Below, piece after piece: positions 29,867-36,275 of a DNA stretch of 36,275 nt. The first letter of the stretch is position 1. Every line of letters starts with the position of its first letter. The notes beneath the pieces were generated by a model that was not told where the DNA came from, searched no databases, and saw nothing but the letters and a program-made list of their open reading frames with translations. The DNA comes from DALYJJ01 sp031969915 (GTDB taxonomy: Bacteria; Acidobacteriota; Terriglobia; Bryobacterales; Bryobacteraceae), in the NCBI GenBank assembly GCA_031969915.1, contig DALYJJ010000055.1, forward strand, positions 1-36,275, given 5' to 3'. Made by a program: the position numbers and the translations under genes.

Positions 29867-31708
29867 CTACTGTTTGAACTCCACCGCGATCGACCGGTTC
29901 CAGGTCAGCCGCGTCGCGTCGTCCACCCCCGCGAACTCCAGAACGTGCTCGCCGGCCGCGCCGCAGTAGCGAAGCTTTGCTTCCAGTTTTCCGTTCGCGG
30001 CCAGACGCGAAGCCCCGAACATCTGTTCGGCCTGGCCGGTGAGATCGTAGCCGCCGAAGCGTACCCGGCTCAGCGTCGTCGCCACGCCGGACTTCTCGTC
30101 CAGCGTGACCGCGAAACTCCACTGGCAACCATCGGCGTCCGGCTCCCCGGACGGCACGGGATTCGGTGTCGCGCTGACGGCGACGGCGGACGGACGCAGG
30201 GTCACCTCCGCGGCGACGGGAACCGTCTTCGTCAACCCGGATGAGGTCACGCTGACCAGGGCCGTGTAGAACCCCGAACGCGAAATCAAGTTCGGCTTGA
30301 GTTCGAGTTCCCAACTGCCGCCGCTCTGCCGGACGGCGAGCCAGGGGCTGTCGCTGGCGACCTGGATGGGCGCCCCGTCGGGTGTCCGGGCCACTAGGCG
30401 TTGCACCGGGCCTGGCGTGACGGCGCGATTCTCGACACGGTACGACACGCGATCCGGCGCCACGTTCAGGGTCCCCGGAGGCGGATCGTCGAGGTAGGAC
30501 CGGAGCAATCCGTAGGCGACCGAGAACCGCCCGTAGGCGGCGATCGACGGTTTGATGTCGCACCACTCGTAGTCGCCGATCCGGTAGCCGTAACTGAGGA
30601 CTCCAATCACCTTCTTGGCGCTGTTAAACAAAGGCGAACCGGAAGAGCCCGGCTCGACGATACCGGCGTTCCATAGCACCTGGTGGTAATTCTGCCGGGG
30701 GACTTCGCTGTAGTCGATTTCCCAATAGGTCCCGGTGAGCGTGCCGCTGGAGATGCGCTTAAACGCACCGCGCGGATGATGGATGCCGGTGACTTCGGCG
30801 TGCGGGGCAGGGTCGTTGGCTTCCCATTCGGCGAAGGTCACGCCCTGGGGGACCGACGGCAGGAGCAGCAGGCTGAAGTCGGCGCTGATCTGGGGGCGGC
30901 TGATCAGGTAGCGCGCGCCGATGGGCGTCCGCGGCACGCTGCGCAGGGCGGGCGGCTTTCCATTGCAGGTAGGGGTCTGATAGGTCCAGAACGCCTCCAC
31001 GCTGCGGGCCGTCGCGTCTTCGGAAACGCAATGATCCGCGGTAAGGAAATAGGGCAGCCCGCTCTTGTACTTGGTCGCCACCAGGCCGCCGGTGCACGAC
31101 GCCTGTCCCTCGGGCGTCTCAATCAGAATCAAGGCCACGCTCTTTCCGGCGTCCGCCCAATCGGGCTGGCACGTGGCGTCGATGTGGCAGCCACCTTCGC
31201 CCTGGCTCCCGCTGCCGATCATCTGCCGGCTGGCGGGATCGAAGATCTGGTGGGACAGCCGAGCGATCTCGAACGGCGGGGCGAGTGGCGCGTCCGAAGC
31301 GGGTTCGAACTCAATCACGGCGCGGTCGCCGAAGACGCTGCCGGTCCAGAAGGCGCCGTCCTCGAACGGCCCCGTCCCGGAATAAGGGCCAACCACCTCG
31401 CCGCCGGCGCCATCGTGCAGCCACACCTTGCCCGCGCCGGCGTCGAAGTTTCGGAATTCCAGCCGGAGCGCGGTTGCGCCGGGCGACCGGACCGCCAATT
31501 GCCAGACCCGTCGGCCATCGGTCTCCGTCCGCCAAGCGCCGACATCCCGTACTTCGGCGGCGAGGGCGCGGTGCACACCGGTCAAAGGCAGGCGGGCATC
31601 GGACAAGCGGGCTCCGCCGCGGAAAGGCACGGCCGAGAGCGCATACTCCGGCGGTTGGGCCCAAGCGAAGGCGGCGGTGATCAGAAGCAGAAGGGCAAGA
31701 CGGCGCAT
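29867..31708 (-). CDS. Secreted lysyl-endopeptidase-like serine protease
   Basis: 613 residues. Signal peptide (1-17), an N-terminal propeptide-like beta region (about 20-170), then a trypsin-fold protease of the Achromobacter protease I type: CHIDATC near 174-180, catalytic H226 (TADHC), D277 (SADFSLL) and S356 (EPGSSGSPLF), with multiple Cys for disulfides. A C-terminal tail of about 200 residues forms two beta domains (from PGTLNVAPDRVSYRVENRA), probably for attachment or substrate contact. Expected to digest extracellular protein after Lys. Ribosome-binding site AGGGAGAG before the ATG at 31708. Confidence 0.85.
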   Translation of the reverse strand: MRRLALLLLITAAFAWAQPPEYALSAVPFRGGARLSDARLPLTGVHRALAAEVRDVGAWRTETDGRRVWQLAVRSPGATALRLEFRNFDAGAGKVWLHDGAGGEVVGPYSGTGPFEDGAFWTGSVFGDRAVIEFEPASDAPLAPPFEIARLSHQIFDPASRQMIGSGSQGEGGCHIDATCQPDWADAGKSVALILIETPEGQASCTGGLVATKYKSGLPYFLTADHCVSEDATARSVEAFWTYQTPTCNGKPPALRSVPRTPIGARYLISRPQISADFSLLLLPSVPQGVTFAEWEANDPAPHAEVTGIHHPRGAFKRISSGTLTGTYWEIDYSEVPRQNYHQVLWNAGIVEPGSSGSPLFNSAKKVIGVLSYGYRIGDYEWCDIKPSIAAYGRFSVAYGLLRSYLDDPPPGTLNVAPDRVSYRVENRAVTPGPVQRLVARTPDGAPIQVASDSPWLAVRQSGGSWELELKPNLISRSGFYTALVSVTSSGLTKTVPVAAEVTLRPSAVAVSATPNPVPSGEPDADGCQWSFAVTLDEKSGVATTLSRVRFGGYDLTGQAEQMFGASRLAANGKLEAKLRYCGAAGEHVLEFAGVDDATRLTWNRSIAVEFKQ

Positions 31709-31752
31709 AACTCTCCCTGTTCCTGAATCGACCGGGGAGAGCGCCGTCTTTA

Positions 31753-31775
31753 GGCACCGGCGCGCGCGGTGTGCC
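31753..31775 (-). terminator. Hairpin after the MauE/thioredoxin gene
   Basis: GGCACCG (31753-31759) pairs with CGGTGTGCC (31767-31775, one bulged T), six bases past the stop codon of the minus-strand gene. No strong T run follows, so termination may be weak or Rho-aided. Confidence 0.4.
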
Positions 31776-31780
31776 GGGAG

Positions 31781-32701
31781 CTACTGGATATACCCGAGGC
31801 CGCGTAAGGTCTTTACCGGTTCCATCGCGTCAAAGGCGGGGACCGGCGCCTTCTGGCGGCCGTGTTCGAGGACTACGCCGTACGGCGGGTCGCCGAACTG
31901 GAAGGTCCGGCGGAGCAGGTCCGTGTCGGTGGTGATCTTCGCCTTCAGTCCTGTTTCGCTGAGGAACTGCTGAGAGTATTGGGGGAGGCGGGTGGGGGCG
32001 ACAACGACGGTGGTCGCATCCCACTGGTACTGGCTCATCGCCTGCGCCGATTTCCAGCAGTGCGCGCATTCGGGATCGAAGAAATAGAGGAAGACGCGGC
32101 CCTGCTGGAGGGAGTACGGTTTCCCATCCACGGTCACCGAATCGGGAGCCTTCAGACCCGTGTTGCGCACCACCGCGAAACCGTAGGAGGCGAGTGCGAA
32201 CACGGTGACGATGCCGAGGATTACGGCCGGTGTACGCCAGCCCTGGGACGGCGAGGCCCAGAGGCCGGCGGCGAGGGCGAAAGCGAGCATCACCAGGTCG
32301 CTGATGAAGAAGCCCGGGCCCACAGCCCGCTTGAGCCAGGGGAAGCAGTTGCACTCTTCTCCCTGCAGCGCGGTGTAGTTCCACCCGATGTAGACCAGGA
32401 AGGCCACCAGCATCAGGCCCACCAGCCAGGCGCCCCAGCGCCGGAAGCGGGGCAGCAGCAGCAGCACGGCTCCGAACGCCTCGAAGACGCCCGCGGAAAT
32501 GGCGGTGGCAAGACTCAGTTGCGAGGGAATCAGGGCCTGGGTCATGCGGGCGGCGGCGCCCAGCGGGTCAGTGATTTTCCAAACGCCGGCCACCAGAAAC
32601 AGGAGCGCCAGGAGCACGGCGGCCACGGCGCCCAGCGTGGTCTTCCAGGCTGGAAGCTCAACCATGGGCCTTGGGGCCGCCTGTGCCATACTGTCATCCA
32701 T
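31781..32701 (-). CDS. Membrane protein: MauE/DoxX-like domain fused to thioredoxin-like domain
   Basis: 306 residues from the ATG at 32701 (MDDSMAQAAP); an ATG four codons later is possible but the -10 box TAAAAT ends exactly 7 nt before 32701. Four transmembrane helices (about 22-41, 66-84, 92-108, 130-148) with EGEECNCFPWLKRAVGPGFF between TM3 and TM4 form a MauE-type DoxX domain; C117 and C119 may be redox-active. A fifth helix (about 157-178) leads to a periplasmic thioredoxin-like domain with FFDPECAHCW (C212, C215). The fusion probably relays electrons across the membrane to a periplasmic disulfide or maturation target, like VKOR or CcdA systems. Divergent from the amidohydrolase with overlapping start codons. 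Confidence 0.8.
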   Translation of the reverse strand: MDDSMAQAAPRPMVELPAWKTTLGAVAAVLLALLFLVAGVWKITDPLGAAARMTQALIPSQLSLATAISAGVFEAFGAVLLLLPRFRRWGAWLVGLMLVAFLVYIGWNYTALQGEECNCFPWLKRAVGPGFFISDLVMLAFALAAGLWASPSQGWRTPAVILGIVTVFALASYGFAVVRNTGLKAPDSVTVDGKPYSLQQGRVFLYFFDPECAHCWKSAQAMSQYQWDATTVVVAPTRLPQYSQQFLSETGLKAKITTDTDLLRRTFQFGDPPYGVVLEHGRQKAPVPAFDAMEPVKTLRGLGYIQ

Positions 32702-32714
32702 GATTCTCATTTTA
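32687..32714. promoter_or_regulatory. Overlapping divergent leaderless promoters
   Basis: Plus strand: CATACT (32687-32692), GTCATCC, ATG at 32700. Minus strand: TAAAAT (32714-32709), GAGAATC, ATG at 32701. The two start codons share bases 32700-32701, and each -10 box lies inside the first codons of the other gene. Confidence 0.5.
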
Positions 32715-34331
32715 CTGGGGTTGAGCCTGATTGGGGGAACGCTCTTGGCGCAACCGGCCGACCTGGTAGTGACGAACGCGAACATCTACACCGTGGACGC
32801 GGCGCGGCCACGCGCCAAGGCGCTGGCGGTGAAAGACGGCAAGATCCTCGCGGTGGGCGACGATGTGAAGGCGCACATCGGCCCAAAGACGCAGCGGCTG
32901 GATCTGAAGGGCGCGACGGTGACGCCGGGGTTGATCGATTCGCACGTGCACATGCGCAACCTGGGCACGCAGATCGAGACGTTCGACCTTCGCAATGAGA
33001 AAACCATCGCCGGCATTGCCGGGATCGTCAGGAAAGCGGCTGCGTCGCGGCCCGCCGGCGACTGGATCACCGGCCGGGCGTGGGACCAGACCAACTGGGG
33101 CGGCGAGTTCCCGACGGCGGAACCGCTGACGGCGGCGGCGCCGAATCATCCCGTGTTCCTCACCCGCGTGGATGGACATGCCGGATGGGCGAACCGCAAG
33201 GCGCTGGAGGCGGCGGGGATCACCAACCAGACACCCGACCCGCCCGGAGGGAAGATCATCCGCGACGCCGCCGGGAACGCGACGGGCGTGCTGATCGACC
33301 GGGCGCAGGGCCTGGTGACGCGAAACATCCCCGCGGCCACGCCCGAGGTGATTCAACGCCGGATCGAGAGAGCGGCGCGCGAGTGTGCACGGCTGGGCCT
33401 CACCTCGGTGCACGACGCCGGGGTGCCGGAGCAGGACCTGATCGCCTATCGCGCGCTGATCGCGGCGAAGAAACTGCCGGTACGGGTGTACGCGATGATC
33501 GGCGGGGAGACGCCGCTGTGGCGGTCGTACCTGGCGAAGGGCCCGGAGATCGGCGACCGTCTGACGGTGCGCAGTATCAAGCTGGTTGCCGATGGCGCGC
33601 TGGGCTCGCGGGGGGCGGCGCTGTGGCAGGGCTATACGGACGAGAAGTCGAACACGGGGCTGTTGATCCTCCAGAAAGACGACATCGAGCGGGTGGCGCG
33701 GGCGGCGGTGAAGGCGGGCTTCCAGGTGAACACACACGCGATCGGGGACAAGGCGAACCGTGTGGCCTTGGACGCATACGCGGCGGCGCTCGGCGGCAAG
33801 AACGACAAACGCTTCCGGATCGAGCACGCGCAGGTGGTTTCGCTGCCGGACTTCGCGCTCTTCCAGCAGAACTCAGTGATCGCCTCGATTCAAGCCACGC
33901 ACGCCACCAGCGATATGCGGTGGGCCGCGCAGCGGTTGGGCCCCGACCGGCTGCCGGGGGCGTACGCCTGGAAGCGGTTCCTGAAGATGGGGATCCCGAT
34001 CGCCAACGGATCGGACTTCCCGGTGGAAGACGCGAATCCGTTGTGGGGCCTCTACTCATCCGTCGCCCGGCAGGATCACCAGGGACAGCCGCCGGGCGGC
34101 TGGCGGCCCGAGGACCTGCTGACCCGCGAAGAAGCGCTGCACTCATGGACGCTGGCCGGGGCCTACGCCGCGTTCGAGGAGAACACGAAAGGCTCACTCG
34201 CGCCGGGCAAGCTGGCGGACTTTGTGGTCCTCTCGAAAGACATCATGACCGTGCCCGCGGCGGAGATCCTGAAGACGCGCGTGACGATGACCGTGCTGGG
34301 CGGAGAGGTGGTCCACCGGGACACGCCATGA
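32700..34331 (+). CDS. Secreted YtcJ-like metal-dependent amidohydrolase
   Basis: 543 residues from the ATG at 32700, which gives a signal peptide (MILILLGLSLIGGTLLAQ) and a start at a -10 box; longer upstream reading lies inside the divergent gene. Metal-binding HVH (H82, H84) in GLIDSHVHMRNLG, then RVDGHAGWANRKAL, TSVHDAGV, KLVADGALGSRGAAL, NTHAIGDKAN, RIEHAQVV and NGSDFPVE, all hallmarks of the YtcJ/AepA amidohydrolase branch, closing with GKLADFVVLSKD. Substrates are unknown amide or imide compounds. It overlaps the next gene by 4 bp (ATGA). Confidence 0.9.
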   Translation: MILILLGLSLIGGTLLAQPADLVVTNANIYTVDAARPRAKALAVKDGKILAVGDDVKAHIGPKTQRLDLKGATVTPGLIDSHVHMRNLGTQIETFDLRNEKTIAGIAGIVRKAAASRPAGDWITGRAWDQTNWGGEFPTAEPLTAAAPNHPVFLTRVDGHAGWANRKALEAAGITNQTPDPPGGKIIRDAAGNATGVLIDRAQGLVTRNIPAATPEVIQRRIERAARECARLGLTSVHDAGVPEQDLIAYRALIAAKKLPVRVYAMIGGETPLWRSYLAKGPEIGDRLTVRSIKLVADGALGSRGAALWQGYTDEKSNTGLLILQKDDIERVARAAVKAGFQVNTHAIGDKANRVALDAYAAALGGKNDKRFRIEHAQVVSLPDFALFQQNSVIASIQATHATSDMRWAAQRLGPDRLPGAYAWKRFLKMGIPIANGSDFPVEDANPLWGLYSSVARQDHQGQPPGGWRPEDLLTREEALHSWTLAGAYAAFEENTKGSLAPGKLADFVVLSKDIMTVPAAEILKTRVTMTVLGGEVVHRDTP

Positions 34332-34849
34332 TCGCCGTCCTCGCCCTGCTGATGGCCTTCGCCGCGCCGCCGCCGAGCCGCGTGACGCTGCTCGACGACC
34401 CTGTGCGCGTGCGGGCGGGCGAGTGGCGCACGCTGCCGATTGTGATGCGGCAGCAACCGGGCGTGGTGCAGGCCTGGTTCCGGGTGAAAAGCGGCGGCGG
34501 TATTCGGCTGTTGCTGCTCACTAAGGCGGACGCCAACCTGTGGAGGGCCGGGCGGGCTTTCGCGGCGGCCGGACAGACGGCGGTGGCCAGGGAAGGACAG
34601 GCGGTGTTTCCCGCGCGAACGCCGGGCGACTATGAACTGGTGGTCGACTATTCGAACGCGGAAGGCGGCGGGCCGGCCGAGCTGAACCTGAAAGTGGAAG
34701 TGGCGTTCGGAAACACGAACAGCCTTACGGTGCGGTACCTGGATCCGGAACGGAAGTTATTCGTGATTTGGGCGAGCGTGTGTTTCTTCGGCGCCGTAGT
34801 CTGGTTTGCCGGTATCCGGCTGGTCCGCGCGGCCGCCTCCCGCGAGTAA
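34328..34849 (+). CDS. Small exported protein with C-terminal membrane anchor
   Basis: 173 residues. Short signal peptide (about 1-13, MIAVLALLMAFAA), a beta-sandwich-like region (20-130) with VRVRAGEWRTLPIVMRQQPG and PARTPGDYELVVDYSNAEG, resembling GOLD/emp24-like or carbohydrate-binding beta folds, and one C-terminal transmembrane helix (about 144-164) followed by a basic tail (RLVRAAASRE), predicting a periplasmic domain anchored at its C-terminus. Family not recognised. It starts on the stop codon of the amidohydrolase (ATGA), so the pair is coupled. The last 93 bp overlap the convergent cobA-like gene. Confidence 0.75.
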   Translation: MIAVLALLMAFAAPPPSRVTLLDDPVRVRAGEWRTLPIVMRQQPGVVQAWFRVKSGGGIRLLLLTKADANLWRAGRAFAAAGQTAVAREGQAVFPARTPGDYELVVDYSNAEGGGPAELNLKVEVAFGNTNSLTVRYLDPERKLFVIWASVCFFGAVVWFAGIRLVRAAASRE

Positions 34850-35554
34850 GTCGCGCAGGCGGACCACTTCTCCGATCACCAACACCGCCGGGGACTCCAC
34901 CGAGGTCCGGCCCTTCGCAATGGCTCCCAGCGTGGTCACCGTGATCCGCTCGCGAGCCGTGGTGCCGTTTTCGATGAAACAGGCCGGCTCACGGGCCGGG
35001 CGGCCGGCATCGATCAGGGCTTGCGCGATGGACTCCCGGTTGCGCACGCCCATGAGCACGACCAGCGTCTCCACCTTAGCGTACGCCTGCCATGTTTCAC
35101 GGAAGCCATCCCGCAGGTGTCCGGTTACCACCGCGAAGCCCGAAGAGACGCCTCGAAACGTGGCCGGAATGCCGGCCAGCGCAGGCACGGAAAGCGAGCT
35201 GCTGACCCCCGGCACGATCTCCACCGGAATACCGCGCTCGGCCAGGTGCGCCCACTCCTCGCCGCCTCGCCCGAAGACGAAGGGATCGCCCCCCTTCAGT
35301 CGAACGATCACGTCGTTGCTGACGGCGGCCGTTTCCAGCAGGTCCAGGATGCGCGCCTGGGTGGCCTCCTGTTCACCTTCTTCCTTGCCTATGTAGACAC
35401 GGTCGGCGGACGAGTTGACTAACTCCAGGACTTCCGTCGAGACCAGGCGGTCGTAGAAAACCACGTCCGCCTGAGAGAGAATCCGGGCCGCGCGGAGCGT
35501 CAGTAAGTCGGCCCGTCCCGGACCGGCGCCGACGATATACACTTTCGGGCTCAT
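34757..35554 (-). CDS. cobA: Uroporphyrinogen-III C-methyltransferase
   Basis: 265 residues. VYIVGAGPGRADLLTLRA (5-22) is the SAM-pocket opening of tetrapyrrole methylases; VIVRLKGGDPFVFGRGGEE (83-100) and GVSSSLSVPALAGIP (116-130) are diagnostic for the SUMT/CobA branch. It makes precorrin-2 from uroporphyrinogen III using two SAM, feeding siroheme or cobalamin. The siroheme demand of sulfite reductase fits its coupling (ATGA) to the upstream TauE-like gene. Deviations: IGKEEGEQ replaces the usual IGKR-G-H segment and GIPATFRG the usual GIP-THRG. The last about 25 residues are an extra polar tail encoded antisense to the transmembrane helix of the convergent gene. Confidence 0.9.
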   Translation of the reverse strand: MSPKVYIVGAGPGRADLLTLRAARILSQADVVFYDRLVSTEVLELVNSSADRVYIGKEEGEQEATQARILDLLETAAVSNDVIVRLKGGDPFVFGRGGEEWAHLAERGIPVEIVPGVSSSLSVPALAGIPATFRGVSSGFAVVTGHLRDGFRETWQAYAKVETLVVLMGVRNRESIAQALIDAGRPAREPACFIENGTTARERITVTTLGAIAKGRTSVESPAVLVIGEVVRLRDLLAGGGRADQPDTGKPDYGAEETHARPNHE

Positions 35555-36275
35555 CGAACGATGACCTCAAGTCCTTTCCAGAGTAACTGTCCGCCGAGCA
35601 CGACGAGCACGGCGGTGAGCGCGGTGCGGAGCGGACGGGAGGGGACGCGCGTGCCGAGCCATGCACCGGTGGCTGCGCCCGCGACGCCGCCCAGGCAGAG
35701 CTGAGTCAACAGGGACGCATTGACGTTGCCGGCGGCGAGGTGAAGCCCTCCGCCGAGCGCGGAGATGGCGGTGCCGAAGAGCAGATCCGTGCCCACCACG
35801 GTTCCGATCGCGAGCGGCGTGCAGTACATGAGGGAGAGCGCACCGAGGGCCCCCGCGCCGGCGCTCGAGAAGCCTACTTCGAGGCCGATGGGGAAGGTGA
35901 TCCAGGGAAGCGCCTGGCGCCGGTCCTTCACTTCGGCGGGTTTGGGAAGGAAGGTCTTGACCAATGACAATATGGCCAGGATCAGGATGGTGGACCCGAC
36001 CAGCGCCAGTACGTAGGGCTGCATGGCCTTGGTGTTCATCCGGTCGAGAAGCCACACGCCGATGATCACGCCGGGGGCGCCGCCGAGTAACTGGAGGCCG
36101 GCGATCTTGTAGTCCACCTGCTTCCGAACCATGTAAATGGGGGCGGCGACAAACTTACTCATGGTAACGAAGAGCAGGGACGTGCCGACCGCCTCCGCGG
36201 TGGGCAGGCCGAGGCCCAAAATGAGCAACGGAACCATGAGTACGCCGCCGCCCATGCCGGTGAGTCCAACCAGGG
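35551..36275 (-). CDS. TauE/SafE-family (DUF81) anion transporter, 5' end outside window
   Basis: C-terminal 240 residues of a multi-helix membrane protein. TGMGGGVLMVPLLILGLGLP with a following AVGTSLLFVTMSKFVAA is the first conserved repeat, and VGTDLLFGTAISALGGGLHL the equivalent second repeat, with about eight transmembrane segments visible. The family exports sulfite, sulfoacetate or related anions. It overlaps the cobA-like gene by ATGA, suggesting an assimilatory sulfur operon (sulfate or sulfite handling plus siroheme supply) extending beyond the window. Confidence 0.88.
   Translation of the reverse strand, partial: LVGLTGMGGGVLMVPLLILGLGLPTAEAVGTSLLFVTMSKFVAAPIYMVRKQVDYKIAGLQLLGGAPGVIIGVWLLDRMNTKAMQPYVLALVGSTILILAILSLVKTFLPKPAEVKDRRQALPWITFPIGLEVGFSSAGAGALGALSLMYCTPLAIGTVVGTDLLFGTAISALGGGLHLAAGNVNASLLTQLCLGGVAGAATGAWLGTRVPSRPLRTALTAVLVVLGGQLLWKGLEVIVR

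Noticed and set aside
33080..34849. 589-codon frame overlapping the amidohydrolase and continuing into the next gene
   Set aside because: Only its last 173 codons (from ATG 34328) look like protein, with signal peptide and anchor; the first part is Gly/Arg-rich shadow of the amidohydrolase.

Overview
The window (36,275 bp, about 65% GC by eye) looks like a chromosomal scaffold from a soil-type Acidobacterium of the Solibacter/Bryobacter kind. This is an inference from the gene mix: secreted beta-helix and heparinase-like polysaccharide enzymes, Tat-exported Gfo/Idh/MocA oxidoreductase, PQQ-propeller remnant, hybrid kinase plus HD-GYP pair. A run of ten Ns at 27865-27874 shows that it is a scaffolded draft assembly. 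No rRNA, tRNA, CRISPR array or integrase was seen.

Left flank (1-3378, minus strand): a truncated ROK-family kinase, a coupled Rieske protein/SUMF1-domain pair, and a secreted beta-helix protein whose 3' end is occupied by a 70-bp palindromic REP-like element.

Centre (3412-17133, all minus strand): a compact 13.7-kb siphovirus-type head-and-tail module, read from right to left: possible small terminase, large terminase, portal, scaffold, P22-like coat, connector/completion proteins, tail tube, tail-assembly chaperone with a programmed -1 frameshift, a very short tape-measure-like protein, two distal tail proteins and a 1300-residue tail-tip protein. All frames are open, terminase active-site residues are present and genes are tightly coupled. 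No integrase, repressor, replication or lysis gene lies inside. This resembles a gene-transfer-agent (GTA) cluster or a domesticated prophage and is the main object of interest.

Right half (17420-36275): ordinary chromosomal genes in short units. They include a Gfo/Idh/MocA oxidoreductase, a heparinase II/III-like lyase, a decayed PQQ-propeller gene, a DUF433/DUF5615 toxin-antitoxin pair, a PEBP-family protein, an unusual two-domain cell-wall hydrolase without signal peptide (a possible distal lysis gene), a hybrid histidine kinase with an overlapping HD-GYP response regulator behind a potentially structured leader, a class V aminotransferase, an M48 protease, a lysyl-endopeptidase-like protease, a MauE/thioredoxin fusion divergent from a YtcJ-like amidohydrolase, a small membrane-anchored protein, and a CobA/TauE pair linked to siroheme and sulfite.

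A recurring signal ties the chromosomal genes together: six start codons (3365, 17420, 20561, 28605, 32700, 32701) have a TANNNT-like -10 box ending exactly 7 nt before the ATG, which predicts leaderless transcripts. Genes inside operons and the phage-like module use ordinary Shine-Dalgarno sites instead.
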